Source: Saprospiraceae bacterium (GTDB lineage: Bacteria; Bacteroidota; Bacteroidia; Chitinophagales; Saprospiraceae). Taken from it: 64,000 bases of DNA. The translations under genes were made by a program, and so were the position numbers. Location: contig JANQZX010000097.1 of assembly GCA_030728245.1 (NCBI GenBank), forward strand, positions 13,803-77,802, in the 5' to 3' direction. The notes under the pieces were generated by a model that was not told the origin of the DNA, made no database searches, and saw only the letters and a list, made by a program, of their open reading frames with translations. Shown here one piece after another: positions 53,763 to 63,228 of this stretch (position 1 is the stretch's first letter; the number at the start of each line of letters is the position of its first letter).

Positions 53763-56462
53763 TCAATCGGGTAGATTCACCAAAGCTTTAAAATCATCAA
53801 ATATTGAATCTTCGCGTTTCATCTCCAGTAATTCTAATAACGAACCGTACTCTTCTTCTAAGAATGCACTGTTCTTTCCGTTTCTAATCTCAATTTGCGC
53901 CCTGGAAAGTTGCTCTTTTCTCCAATGAAAGGTGCTACTCATTTTGGATAAAATTTCTGCATACGTTCCTTTTGGATCCTCTATGGAAAAATTTGAAATC
54001 CCTTCATTAGCGATGCGCATATTTCTGGAGAGCAATTCTCCAGACTCAATGATATAAAAGGCAGTATAAACATTATCAAAGGAACCAGTTTGATGAAGAA
54101 GACTGTAATAAAGAGCAAGTTGTAAATCTTCTTTATTCTTTAAAAGGTCCATTCGATAATTTTTACCACTCCATTTTAAATCAATAATGGCTCTATCATT
54201 TCCCCTTTTCAATATTATATCGACAATACCTGAGACAGGTTTATCACAAAAAGTACCAGTTAACTTTGTTTCAACGGAATCGGGTTCCCATCCGTCGTTT
54301 TTCATTATTTTGACGAATTTTAATACGCCTTGCGTCAGTTTTCTTGATAAAACGCTTCTTTCCGGTTCTTTACCATATTGCAACATCGTAGCTCCTTCCT
54401 GTTCAAAAAGAACGGGAAGACTTTCTTCAATCCATTGTTGGATGATTATCTCTTCTCTATACCAAAAATCTGTGTCCTTGATTAGTTGTTCAAATAGTCG
54501 GTGAGCCAGATTTCCATACAACCTTTTTTCACCTATGATTTCCAGACTTTTTGCCTTATATAAACCTAGTTTATACTGAAAAACATATTTGTAGGGGTAG
54601 TAAAAAAGAGATTCGAGGCTAGTGAAGCTTTCATCTTTTCTTTCTGGTAATTCCAGGAGTGTATCAATATGTAAGAATAGAGGCACAGCTGTGGGAGGCG
54701 CTGGTATAATTGATTGAAGATTGGGCAGATTAAATGCTGCCAATATGGGGAAATCAGGATATTCGCTGGACAGGTGAAAGTCGAGAGATATTTTTAGGGC
54801 GTCAAGGTTATCAAAACAAGCATTTAGGTCGCCAAATAATGGGAAAGGTTGTATTTCCGCGCCTTCAACCCTTTCTGGAAGAAATAAAAAGAGGCGTTTC
54901 TTTGTCTTTAAAAACGCTTGTTTTCTGTACCAGGATAGTCTTTGATTATCCTTCATCGGAAGATCGGGTAATACTCCTTTTCCTTGAAGATAGTACAATT
55001 CATGAACATACCATTTTGCAAAGAAATAGTCAGGTTCCCTTTCTGTAAATGTCCACCAGATAAGGTCATCTATGGGTTCAAGTATAGCTGTTGCGTGATG
55101 AGTAACTCGAATATGATTTTTCTGCGCTTGTACAGGACTTCGGGCAATGGGTTCCAGAGCCGTTCGAATAATACGAACTATATCAAGATGTGAAAGATGA
55201 GTTTCTGGAAGATTATCAATTAAATTGATGAGTATTTGGGTTTGGCTGGAAATAGACATACTTGACTCATGGTCAGAAAGTACGGCTTGACTCCAGTTAT
55301 TTACTTGCGTAAAAAGTTCTAAAAGATCTGATTTGGGAACTAAATCTTTTTGAGAGTATCGTTTTCTGGTAAACCAAAAATCATATTCTTTTTTTCTGTC
55401 CTCCCATATTTCTGGCGACACACTTTCTTTAAACTTATTTAAATCCATTTGCCAGTCTTGTCCAAAGAGACCTGGCTTTGAAGCAAGGTTTGAAGCAAGA
55501 ATATTACTTAAATCCCAGGGTATAGGTTGTTGGGGTAGGGTTAAAAAAGCGAGTAATTTTACTGGATCTAAAGGCTGCCAAAGGAATTCCGGAACAAGTT
55601 TTAAGAGTTGTAAAGCGGGTCTGGCATCGGAGCGGGTTTGTAAACCCAGACTGGGCAGCCCCTCTAAAATCAGCGCATTATCCAGTGTTCTTGTTTTATC
55701 AGGAAGTAAAAGGATGGGTTCCCAGGACTGGTTTTCGTTTAACCATTTGGCTAACCATCCAGCGAGTTCGGTATCCCTTTTTCCTGTGAACAAGCATAAA
55801 GAGCCATCTCCTTTTGCTTTCAATTTTGGTGTATCACCAGATGGCAGAGTATGGATAAACCGTTGAAATTGGGATAGATCAGAGTCTTCACTGGCAGCGG
55901 GTTCAGATGATATTTGTTGTATCTGTGCTCCATTATTTTCAAGACCTGTTAAAACTTGTTGCCAATAAACGGGCAATAAATCGAAAGGTTCTACTAAGTA
56001 AATGACCAGTTGTCGAATAACTTTGAATGGTATTTTTTCAAGAATGTCCAATTGCCTATCTGTCCATCCTTTTGGCCAAAACTTGTTTTTATTAAGCTCG
56101 TCTTCAATGAGAGATAAAGTTCTTATTCTTGGAGGAGCGTCATCATTATCATCGCCTTTCCAACCTGCTTGCTTCAAGGCATCCCGCAAATTCAGCAAGG
56201 TTTGAGCCGTGGCAAAAGGGTCTGCAGAAAATGAATGTCGATAGAAAGCATCGGGATGTTCAGAAAGGTGACTGGATAAATGCTGTCGATAAACATCCGT
56301 TCGAATAGCTACCTGCTGGTCATCAGGTGGCTTTATTCCAAAACGTTTTTCCAGCAAAATAGTGAGTTGCTGTGGACCACAAAAATATTCAATATTATCT
56401 TCACCCATTCCGATAGGTGGGACTTTATTATCCAGTTGAAGACCAAAGACAATTTTTTTCAT
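53763..56462 (-). CDS. PD-(D/E)XK nuclease family protein, AddB/RexB-like
   Basis: An 899-residue protein resembling the Bacteroidota group of RecB-fold nucleases annotated as AddB-like. The nuclease core is near the C-terminus (about 735-775): GIVDIILK...AIIDLKWSG gives the Asp and the D-x-K pair, followed by a QLALYY helix motif (QxxxY). The N-terminal 700 residues look like an inactivated helicase scaffold: I see no Walker A motif. It would normally work with a UvrD/RecB-type helicase-nuclease in double-strand break repair, but none lies in this window. It is 7 nt downstream of the START-like gene and in line with the subtilase. Confidence 0.82.
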   Translation of the reverse strand: MKKIVFGLQLDNKVPPIGMGEDNIEYFCGPQQLTILLEKRFGIKPPDDQQVAIRTDVYRQHLSSHLSEHPDAFYRHSFSADPFATAQTLLNLRDALKQAGWKGDDNDDAPPRIRTLSLIEDELNKNKFWPKGWTDRQLDILEKIPFKVIRQLVIYLVEPFDLLPVYWQQVLTGLENNGAQIQQISSEPAASEDSDLSQFQRFIHTLPSGDTPKLKAKGDGSLCLFTGKRDTELAGWLAKWLNENQSWEPILLLPDKTRTLDNALILEGLPSLGLQTRSDARPALQLLKLVPEFLWQPLDPVKLLAFLTLPQQPIPWDLSNILASNLASKPGLFGQDWQMDLNKFKESVSPEIWEDRKKEYDFWFTRKRYSQKDLVPKSDLLELFTQVNNWSQAVLSDHESSMSISSQTQILINLIDNLPETHLSHLDIVRIIRTALEPIARSPVQAQKNHIRVTHHATAILEPIDDLIWWTFTEREPDYFFAKWYVHELYYLQGKGVLPDLPMKDNQRLSWYRKQAFLKTKKRLFLFLPERVEGAEIQPFPLFGDLNACFDNLDALKISLDFHLSSEYPDFPILAAFNLPNLQSIIPAPPTAVPLFLHIDTLLELPERKDESFTSLESLFYYPYKYVFQYKLGLYKAKSLEIIGEKRLYGNLAHRLFEQLIKDTDFWYREEIIIQQWIEESLPVLFEQEGATMLQYGKEPERSVLSRKLTQGVLKFVKIMKNDGWEPDSVETKLTGTFCDKPVSGIVDIILKRGNDRAIIDLKWSGKNYRMDLLKNKEDLQLALYYSLLHQTGSFDNVYTAFYIIESGELLSRNMRIANEGISNFSIEDPKGTYAEILSKMSSTFHWRKEQLSRAQIEIRNGKNSAFLEEEYGSLLELLEMKREDSIFDDFKALVNLPD

Positions 56463-56469
56463 TTAGTTG

Positions 56470-56850
56470 TTATCCACCACATTCTTTTTGTAAATTTTTT
56501 ATCTGCTGATTCCAATACTGTCTCGTATCATTCAATTCATTCTCGTCACAAAAATCAGTCAAATCCAAAATAGTTTCGCCAGTAACAGGAGATTCAGAAA
56601 TTTTAAATTCAAGATATTCAGAATCATAATCGGAATCTGCCCATTTTAAACGGAGCACTTCCTCTTCATGATCTGCGAGTATTAAAGCTACTTCTTCATT
56701 TCCGCTCCATGAATAGGTAATCTGATGTTCATCTACTTCCGCTTTATCACAAAACCATCTGACTATGCAGGCAGGGGTTGTGAGAAAAGTGTAGAGAATA
56801 TTAGGCGAGGCCTTAAATAAAAATTCCAGTTGGAGCTTGGTTCGTCCCAT
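56470..56850 (-). CDS. START-like domain protein
   Basis: A 126-residue protein of the SRPBCC/Bet v1 superfamily, close to the Bacteroidota START-like (AHSA1-like) group: LQLEFLFKASPNILYTFLTTPACIVRWFCD at the start (quoted as a pattern: hydrophobic strand, helix, Trp-Phe), a beta meander (ITYSWSGNEEVALIL) and a long C-terminal helix. Members bind small lipid-like ligands; the function here is unknown. It lies 7 nt upstream of the AddB-like nuclease, so the two are co-transcribed. Divergent from rpoD. Confidence 0.82.
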   Translation of the reverse strand: MGRTKLQLEFLFKASPNILYTFLTTPACIVRWFCDKAEVDEHQITYSWSGNEEVALILADHEEEVLRLKWADSDYDSEYLEFKISESPVTGETILDLTDFCDENELNDTRQYWNQQIKNLQKECGG

Positions 56851-56964
56851 AAGTTTGTAAAATTAGTAAAGTGCAATAAAAAATAAAAAATCGAAAAAAC
56901 CAAATGACTTTTACTTTTGTTTTCATTTTTTTTTTTGAAACTTAAAATAAGATTCCTTTATTTA

Positions 56965-56996
56965 CTTGATTAAGACCTATTAAACCACTATTTTTG
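56965..56996 (+). promoter_or_regulatory. candidate promoter of rpoD (CTTG - 20 nt - TATTTTTG)
   Basis: TATTTTTG at 56989-56996 fits the -7 consensus exactly. CTTG at 56965-56968, 20 nt upstream, differs from TTTG by one base. Transcription would start near 57003, about 64 nt before the rpoD ATG. A second -7-like TACTTTTG lies at 56912-56919 without a -33 partner. Confidence 0.5.
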
Positions 56997-57066
56997 TGCT
57001 TCTAAAAAAATAACCATACGGATACCCGTTTTTTAATAGGTACGTACACCCTCAAAATGTCGTTGA

Positions 57067-57936
57067 ATGAGACAACTTAAGATTACCAAATCTATTACAA
57101 ACAGAGAGAGTCAGTCGCTGGAAAAGTATTTACAGGAAATCGGTAAAGTAGATTTACTTACTCCGGAAGAAGAAGTTGATTTAGCAAAAACGATTAAGGA
57201 AGGGGATCAAGCCTCGCTCGAAAAGTTGACGAAGGCCAATCTTCGTTTCGTTGTCTCCGTTGCCAAGCAATACCAAAACCAAGGTTTATCCTTAAGTGAT
57301 CTCATTAATGAGGGTAATCTTGGTCTGATCAAAGCCGCCCAGCGCTTTGATGAAACCAGAGGTTTTAAATTTATTTCTTATGCTGTTTGGTGGATTCGTC
57401 AATCTATCCTTCAGGCTTTAGCTGAACAATCAAGAATTGTTCGTCTTCCCTTGAATAAGGTGGGTTCTCTAAATAAAATAAATAAAGCGTTTTCTGAATT
57501 GGAACAGGAGTTCGAAAGAGAACCTTCTCCCGAAGAATTAGCTACCCTGCTGGAAATTCCTACTGAGGAAGTAGAAACTACCCTCGGTGTTGCGGCCAGA
57601 CACGTTTCTATGGACGCTCCTTTTGTTGAAGGTGAGGATAATTCCCTGCTCGATGTTTTAGAAAATGCAGGAACGCCAGGTACCGACCAGGAACTGGATT
57701 ACTATGAGTCTTTACGCCGTGAAATTGAGCGCTCTTTGAGTACTTTAACGGACAGGCAATGTGATGTTATAAAGCTCTATTTTGGTATCGGTGTCGAACA
57801 TCCTATGTCCCTGGAAGATATAGGTGACAAATTTGGCTTGACGCGTGAACGCGTTAGACAAATAAAAGATAAAGCCATAAATAAACTTAGATCTGCTAAC
57901 AGAAGCCGTTTATTGAAAAATTATTTAGGAGCCTAA
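57067..57936 (+). CDS. rpoD: primary RNA polymerase sigma factor (RpoD, sigma-70 family)
   Basis: A 289-residue housekeeping sigma factor of the short Bacteroidota type. Region 1.1 is absent. Region 1.2 starts at about residue 18 ([19 protein letters not shown]), region 2 is strongly conserved ([30 protein letters not shown], then [13 protein letters not shown]), regions 3 and 4 follow with [14 protein letters not shown] as the DNA-recognition helix. It directs polymerase to the TTTG/TAnnTTTG promoters used as evidence in this annotation. A strong terminator follows directly. Confidence 0.97.
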   Translation: MRQLKITKSITNRESQSLEKYLQEIGKVDLLTPEEEVDLAKTIKEGDQASLEKLTKANLRFVVSVAKQYQNQGLSLSDLINEGNLGLIKAAQRFDETRGFKFISYAVWWIRQSILQALAEQSRIVRLPLNKVGSLNKINKAFSELEQEFEREPSPEELATLLEIPTEEVETTLGVAARHVSMDAPFVEGEDNSLLDVLENAGTPGTDQELDYYESLRREIERSLSTLTDRQCDVIKLYFGIGVEHPMSLEDIGDKFGLTRERVRQIKDKAINKLRSANRSRLLKNYLGA

Positions 57937-57960
57937 ATTGGTTTCTCAAAAATATTAGAT

Positions 57961-58000
57961 ATCGGAGAAAAAGGTATAATTTTCTCCGATTCTTTTTTTT
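57961..58000 (+). terminator. terminator of rpoD
   Basis: A perfect 11-bp stem (57961-57971 with 57980-57990; ATCGGAGAAAA and its complement), 8-nt loop and a T run to 58000. The T run overlaps the stop codon of the convergent Lrp-type gene. Confidence 0.88.
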
Positions 58001-58520
58001 ATATAATATCCAGCGCATTAGTATCAAAAAAGGCATCATCTATCTCCCCGTTTTCTGAGGTGTCTAAAAAAAGATTCCTCTCTATGCCCGCCTCCAGTGA
58101 AATAAAAGTCTCCGTGCGCTGTATGCCAGGTATTTCTTGTATAGAATGTAAAACCTCTCGCAAATGATTGGTGTCCCGGCAAATAACCTTAGTGAAAATA
58201 TTGTACAATCCAGTGGTATAATGAGCCGACACAATCTCCGGAATATTTTCAAGGCCTTCTATGGCTGAAGTATAATGTGAACTCTTGTCTAAGTAAATGC
58301 CTAAAAAGGCCGTAACATCATACCCTAGTTTTTCCGGATTAACGCTTAGGTGGTACCCCTTAACTATGCCGCTTTCTTCCAGTTTTTTCATTCTAACATG
58401 AATAGTTCCGCCACTCACTTGAAGTTTTTTGGCAATCTCAGTATATGGAATCTTTACATTTCTCATTAAGATGGAAAGTATCTGATGGTCTAGTTTATCT
58501 ATGTCTGGAAGTTGTCCCAT
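57999..58520 (-). CDS. Lrp/AsnC-family transcriptional regulator
   Basis: A 173-residue regulator: winged-helix N-terminus (LDHQILSILMRNVKIPYTEIAKKL, VSGGTIHVRMKKLEESGIV) and an RAM ligand-binding domain (about 70-150; GYDVTAFLGIYLD, HYTTGLYNIFTKVIC). The C-terminal tail of about 20 residues, rich in acidic and Phe residues, goes beyond the usual Lrp length. The ATG at 58520 is chosen over a TTG two codons upstream. The nearest possible operator is the 9-bp inverted repeat in front of the divergent CtpA-type protease gene. The ligand is unknown, probably an amino acid. Confidence 0.9.
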   Translation of the reverse strand: MGQLPDIDKLDHQILSILMRNVKIPYTEIAKKLQVSGGTIHVRMKKLEESGIVKGYHLSVNPEKLGYDVTAFLGIYLDKSSHYTSAIEGLENIPEIVSAHYTTGLYNIFTKVICRDTNHLREVLHSIQEIPGIQRTETFISLEAGIERNLFLDTSENGEIDDAFFDTNALDII

Positions 58521-58575
58521 TTTCAATTTTTTTAAATAAATCGCTATTTTTTGCTAAAATAATAAATATGCCCTA

Positions 58576-58594
58576 CAAAATAAGGCTTATTTTG
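58576..58594. promoter_or_regulatory. perfect inverted repeat, candidate operator
   Basis: CAAAATAAG-G-CTTATTTTG: 9-bp arms around a single central base, in the 117-bp gap between the divergent Lrp-type regulator and the S41 protease genes. Its right arm includes TTTG (58591-58594), which could be the -33 element of the protease promoter. Lrp-type proteins bind AT-rich palindromes of about this length. Confidence 0.5.
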
Positions 58595-58617
58595 CTAATT
58601 TCTTTTAATTATCTTTG
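58591..58617 (+). promoter_or_regulatory. candidate promoter of the S41 protease gene
   Basis: TATCTTTG at 58610-58617 is an exact -7 match, 20 bp before the ATG at 58638. The nearest TTTG is at 58591-58594, giving a spacer of 15, shorter than the usual 19-21, so activation or another -33 is possible. Confidence 0.45.
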
Positions 58618-58637
58618 CTTTCCATAATCTTAAAGCC

Positions 58638-60137
58638 ATGTCTCAACACAAATCTGGAAGGGAAAACCTTCAACTTATTTTTCCTCTTATCGCCGCTTTG
58701 TTCTTAATCATTGGTTTTATACTAGGCAGTTTTTTTGCTCCTCTGGGACGTGTTAAAACCTTGTATCCTGAAAATTCTTCCGCGATAAGTACCCTAAATG
58801 ATGCTTTGGGATTTTTATCCTCTAAATATGTAGATTCCCTGGATAAGGATAGTCTAGCCGAAGAAGCAATTTCTTTTTGGATGAGTAATTTAGATCCTTT
58901 CTCTGCCTATATAAAGCCAAATGATCTGGCTTGGATGAATGAAAGATTATCTGGCTCTTATGTAGGTATTGGTATTGAATTTATGATTAAAAATGACTCT
59001 ATTCTGGTTGTTTCCGTGTTGGAAAATGGTCCGGCTGGTACAGCGGGAATGCAGGTAGGGGATATTTTATTAGCGGCAGGGTCGGCTATTCTAGATGAAA
59101 CAAGCCAGTCAAATCCGGAAAATATTATTAAAAATGTTCGTGGAAAGGAAGGTTCTTCTGTCGTTGTAAAATTATACAGGCCTTCTACCGGAAAATTTAT
59201 CTCCCTTAAATGTATAAGGAAAGGATTGGATATGCCTAGTGTTGGGCCCTTTCTAAACTATAATAAAAATATTGGTTACATAAAAATAAAAGAATTTAGT
59301 GCTACAACAGACCAGGAGTTTATGTTGGCGATGGATTCTCTTTTTGGTAAACAAGGGAGCAAGAAAGATTTAATTCTGGATCTTAGGGGTAATCCCGGGG
59401 GCTATCTGGAAAAAGCTACGCACATGTTAAATCAATTGATTCCCGAATCTGGCAAGGTTATGGTTTCAACAAAATCTAAGTCGGGAAAAGAAACGGTCTT
59501 CAAATCTTCAGGACGCCCCTTTTTTCCTACGGCAAATATTATCGTTCTAATAGACGAAAATGCTGCTTCGGCTAGTGAGATTGTCGCCGGGGCGCTTCAA
59601 GATCATAAAAGAGCTACTATTATTGGGCATCGTTCCTTTGGTAAAGGACTTGTGCAGGCACAATATAAGCTGTCAAATGGCGGAGCGCTGAAGTTAACCA
59701 TCGCAAAGTTCTACACTCCTTCAGGGAAACTTATTCAAAATCCTTACCAAAAAGGAGATACAAGTACCATCAAAAGAGGCATATTTCCGGATGTGCTCAT
59801 TCCCTTAGCATCGATGGATACGTCGGAATTATGGGTAAATGCGAAGCGATTAACCATTCCTTTTGTTATTAGAAATAAACCAAACGGATTTTTAGACTAC
59901 AGTCCTTCAAAGGGTAAGGTGGCTAACGTAAATTGGGCTGCTTTTTTACCCGAAAATAAAATAGTCTCTGCTTATTTAAAGGAGTTCAATTTGGGTGATG
60001 AAGTTAGATTATCTGCCTGGAAAAGATTAAAAGTAGCCTACGCGAAACAATATTTGGGTAACGAGGCGGCTATGAACATAGAATTTGAGGTGGACCCTTT
60101 TTTAAAGGAAGCAATTCGCAACTTAGAAAATAAGTAA
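58638..60137 (+). CDS. S41 family C-terminal processing peptidase (CtpA-like)
   Basis: A 499-residue protease. An N-terminal membrane anchor (about 12-35) is followed by a helical region, a PDZ domain (about 100-185; GIGIEFMIKNDSILVVSVLENGPA, split here as the canonical GIG start and the NGPA turn) and the S41 core. The catalytic Ser313 (ASASEIVAG) and Lys336 with Gln340 (FGKGLVQ) are present. It degrades or trims periplasmic proteins at the C-terminus. Divergent from the Lrp-type regulator; gcvP follows after 71 nt. Confidence 0.94.
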   Translation: MSQHKSGRENLQLIFPLIAALFLIIGFILGSFFAPLGRVKTLYPENSSAISTLNDALGFLSSKYVDSLDKDSLAEEAISFWMSNLDPFSAYIKPNDLAWMNERLSGSYVGIGIEFMIKNDSILVVSVLENGPAGTAGMQVGDILLAAGSAILDETSQSNPENIIKNVRGKEGSSVVVKLYRPSTGKFISLKCIRKGLDMPSVGPFLNYNKNIGYIKIKEFSATTDQEFMLAMDSLFGKQGSKKDLILDLRGNPGGYLEKATHMLNQLIPESGKVMVSTKSKSGKETVFKSSGRPFFPTANIIVLIDENAASASEIVAGALQDHKRATIIGHRSFGKGLVQAQYKLSNGGALKLTIAKFYTPSGKLIQNPYQKGDTSTIKRGIFPDVLIPLASMDTSELWVNAKRLTIPFVIRNKPNGFLDYSPSKGKVANVNWAAFLPENKIVSAYLKEFNLGDEVRLSAWKRLKVAYAKQYLGNEAAMNIEFEVDPFLKEAIRNLENK

Positions 60138-60208
60138 TTACTGATTTTTTGACAACCAACTTTGTGTTAATAATGTTTACCTTTTTTTCATTTTAAACTA
60201 TACATGAA

Positions 60209-63067
60209 ATGTCTAATTTTCGTATCACTGACCAGTTTGTAAATAGACATATTGGTCCAAATGAGATGGAACAACAAGAGATGCTGCATTTTATTTCCGC
60301 TGACTCTTTAGATGTATTGATGACTGATACGATTCCAGAGGCCATTCGTTTAAATCATGATTTACCTCTCCCCGAACCGATGTCTGAGTATGAATATCTA
60401 AGGGAATTAAGGGGGCTTGCCAGTAAAAATAAACTTTTTAAAACCTATATCGGTAGAGGGTATTACGGTACCTGGACGCCTTCTGTTATCAATAGGTCGA
60501 TATTTCAAAACCCAGGCTGGTACACTCAATATACACCTTATCAGGCGGAAATTGCGCAAGGAAGACTTGAAGCTATTTTGAATTTTCAGACAATGGTCTG
60601 TGATTTAACCGGTTTGCCAGTGGCCAATGCCTCTTTGCTCGACGAAGGGACCGCTGCAGCAGAAGCTATGACGCTTTTTTTTGGTGTGAAAAATAAAAAA
60701 AATAAATCGGTTCTAGCTAATCGGTTTTTAGTTTCTGACAGAGTTTTTCCACAAACTATTTCCGTCCTGAAAACAAGAGCAGAACCTTTGGGTATCGATA
60801 TTGTCATCATGCCTTTTGCTGATTTTGAGTTATCAGAATCTACCTTCGGTGTGCTCATTCAATATCCTGATTCAGAAGGTTCAGTAGAAGATTTTTCGGC
60901 GTTAACGGCTGATGCTAAATCCAAAGAAATTTATGTAACCGTTGCCTGTGATTTAATGAGTCTGGCTTTGTTGGAGGCTCCAGGTGTTTGGGGAGCTGAT
61001 TGTGCCGTAGGAAATGCCCAAAGATTTGGCGTACCCATGGGTTTCGGTGGGCCTCATGCGGCTTACTTTGCTATAAGTGAGGAATTTAAACGCTTAATTC
61101 CTGGAAGGATTATTGGGGTTTCTGTCGATAAGTTAGGAAAACCAGCCCTTAGAATGGCTCTTCAAACCAGAGAACAACATATTCGCAGAGAAAAAGCTAC
61201 CTCTAATATTTGTACCGCTCAAGCCTTGTTAGCAATTATGGCCAGTATGTACGCAGTATATCACGGGCCCAAGGGTATTTTTCAGATTTCAAAAAGAATA
61301 CATGATCTAACCTCTTTACTTGCCGCTAATTTACGCAAACTGGACATTTCATTCCCTCATTCATCCTTTTTTGACACGCTTACCATAGATTGTTCCCCGG
61401 GGTTTAAAATGTTGGTTCGCGAAGTAGCTGAAAAAAGGAATATTAATTTTTTCTACAATACCCAATCCATACAGATTTCTATAGACGAAACGGTTCTTTT
61501 AGAGGACATCAAAGAAATTTTTGAGGTTTTTTGTGCGGCAACAGGTCGAAATTTAGACTTTAATGAAAATGAAGTATTGGGAGTAAATATTGCTGAACCT
61601 CTTCAGAGAAAGTCATCTTTCCTAACACATCCGGTTTTCAATTCGTATCATACGGAGAGTAAAATGATGCGGTATATACGGAGATTGGAAAACAAGGACT
61701 TGTCTTTAGTTCATGGAATGATTGCTTTGGGTTCATGTACGATGAAACTAAATGCTGCCAGTGAATTGTTACCTGTTTCATGGCCTGAATTCGCTAATAT
61801 TCACCCGATGGTCCCCGAAAATCAGGCAGCTGGTTATCATGAGCTTTTTAATGATTTGGAAAACTGGCTTTGTGCCGTAACTGGTTTTACCGCTTGTTCG
61901 TTGCAGCCCAACTCTGGTGCTCAAGGTGAATATGCAGGTTTGTTGACCATTCGTAAATATTTTCAGTTTCATAAGCAAGATAATAGAAATATTGCCCTCA
62001 TTCCCTCTTCAGCCCATGGAACAAATCCGGCCAGTGCAGTAATGGCAGGTATGAAGGTGGTTGTGGTTGATTGTGACGCCAATGGAAATGTCGATTTTGA
62101 TGATTTAAAAATGAAGGCTGCTGCCCATGCCGAAAATTTAGCCGTTTTAATGGTTACCTATCCTTCGACTCACGGCGTTTTTGAAACCAGAATTAAGGAA
62201 ATTGTCGATGTAGTGCACCATTATGGTGGCAGAGTTTATCTTGACGGTGCCAATATGAATGCTCAGGTAGGTTTAACCAGCCCCGGATTTATTGGCGCGG
62301 ATGTTTGTCATTTGAATCTTCATAAAACTTTTGCCATTCCTCATGGTGGAGGTGGCCCTGGTATGGGTCCAATATGTGTAAATGACGATTTGGCTCCATT
62401 TTTACCGGGTAAAAAGAATGCAGATATTCCAGGGTATGATGTGTCTGCCAGTACTTATGGCAGTGCAAGTATATTGTTAATTAGTTATGCTTATATTAAA
62501 ATGTTAGGTGCAGAGGGAGTTACCCAGTCTACCAGAGTCGCCATTTTAAATGCTAATTACATAAAGAATAAACTTGAAAATGATTTTGATGTCCTTTATT
62601 TGGGGGAAAAGGGTAGAAGTGCCCACGAACTTATATTAGACCTCAGGCCTTTTAAGCAGTGGATTAGTGCCGAAGATGTTGCAAAACGACTCATTGATTA
62701 CGGATTTCATGCACCAACCCTTTCTTTTCCAGTGGCAGGTACCATTATGATTGAACCTACGGAAAGTGAGGATAAAGATGAGCTGGACAGATTTTGTTTG
62801 GCGATGTTGGAAATAAAAAAAGAAATAGTAGAGATAATGAATGGCGTGTATGATGCTGACAATAACGTGTTACATAATGCACCTCATACTCAAGCGCTTG
62901 TTTCTGCTAATGAATGGTCTTTTCCATATTCCAGAGAAAAGGCTGCTTTCCCACTTCCTTATCTACATCAGGGGTATAAATTCTGGCCAAGCGTAGCAAG
63001 AATTGACGGCGCCTACGGTGACAGAAATCTGGTATGTACTTGTCCTCCACTTTCATCGTATGAATAG
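60209..63067 (+). CDS. gcvP: glycine dehydrogenase (decarboxylating), glycine cleavage P-protein
   Basis: A 952-residue single-chain P-protein. It decarboxylates glycine with PLP and passes the aminomethyl group to lipoylated GcvH. The N-terminal half (residues about 1-450: RHIGPNEMEQQEML, YYGTWTPSVINRSIFQNPGWYTQYTPYQ as scattered landmarks) and the C-terminal half with the PLP lysine, Lys706 in HLNLHKTF, before the Gly-rich GGGGPGMGP loop. All of it is intact. GcvH and GcvT are not nearby. No glycine riboswitch is visible in the 71-nt leader region. Confidence 0.97.
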   Translation: MSNFRITDQFVNRHIGPNEMEQQEMLHFISADSLDVLMTDTIPEAIRLNHDLPLPEPMSEYEYLRELRGLASKNKLFKTYIGRGYYGTWTPSVINRSIFQNPGWYTQYTPYQAEIAQGRLEAILNFQTMVCDLTGLPVANASLLDEGTAAAEAMTLFFGVKNKKNKSVLANRFLVSDRVFPQTISVLKTRAEPLGIDIVIMPFADFELSESTFGVLIQYPDSEGSVEDFSALTADAKSKEIYVTVACDLMSLALLEAPGVWGADCAVGNAQRFGVPMGFGGPHAAYFAISEEFKRLIPGRIIGVSVDKLGKPALRMALQTREQHIRREKATSNICTAQALLAIMASMYAVYHGPKGIFQISKRIHDLTSLLAANLRKLDISFPHSSFFDTLTIDCSPGFKMLVREVAEKRNINFFYNTQSIQISIDETVLLEDIKEIFEVFCAATGRNLDFNENEVLGVNIAEPLQRKSSFLTHPVFNSYHTESKMMRYIRRLENKDLSLVHGMIALGSCTMKLNAASELLPVSWPEFANIHPMVPENQAAGYHELFNDLENWLCAVTGFTACSLQPNSGAQGEYAGLLTIRKYFQFHKQDNRNIALIPSSAHGTNPASAVMAGMKVVVVDCDANGNVDFDDLKMKAAAHAENLAVLMVTYPSTHGVFETRIKEIVDVVHHYGGRVYLDGANMNAQVGLTSPGFIGADVCHLNLHKTFAIPHGGGGPGMGPICVNDDLAPFLPGKKNADIPGYDVSASTYGSASILLISYAYIKMLGAEGVTQSTRVAILNANYIKNKLENDFDVLYLGEKGRSAHELILDLRPFKQWISAEDVAKRLIDYGFHAPTLSFPVAGTIMIEPTESEDKDELDRFCLAMLEIKKEIVEIMNGVYDADNNVLHNAPHTQALVSANEWSFPYSREKAAFPLPYLHQGYKFWPSVARIDGAYGDRNLVCTCPPLSSYE

Positions 63068-63088
63068 AGTTTAAGCTTACCTTTAGAC

Positions 63089-63130
63089 AAAAAATGCTTG
63101 GTCAGTTATATTGACCAAGCATTTTTTTTA
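63089..63130 (+). terminator. terminator of gcvP
   Basis: An 11-bp perfect stem (63094-63104 with 63112-63122; ATGCTTGGTCA and its complement), 7-nt loop, extended by A:T pairs and ending in a T run. Confidence 0.88.
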
Positions 63131-63172
63131 ATGTTTCATTTGAGTTACAAATTAAACTTTATAATTAAGCAT

Positions 63173-63211
63173 AAAAAAAGGAGGCTACCTTTTTAGACAA
63201 CCTCCTTTTTT
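63173..63211 (-). terminator. terminator of rplS
   Basis: AGGAGG/CCTCCT stem extended by A:T pairs (63173-63184 with 63201-63211), 16-nt loop. On the minus strand it ends in a T run, 18 nt after the rplS stop. Confidence 0.75.
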
Positions 63212-63228
63212 GGGGTTGGAAAACCGAA

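Noticed and set aside
60138-60208. Glycine riboswitch before gcvP.
   Set aside because: The 71-nt gap is too short for the tandem aptamer and is AT-rich without the conserved purine-rich core.
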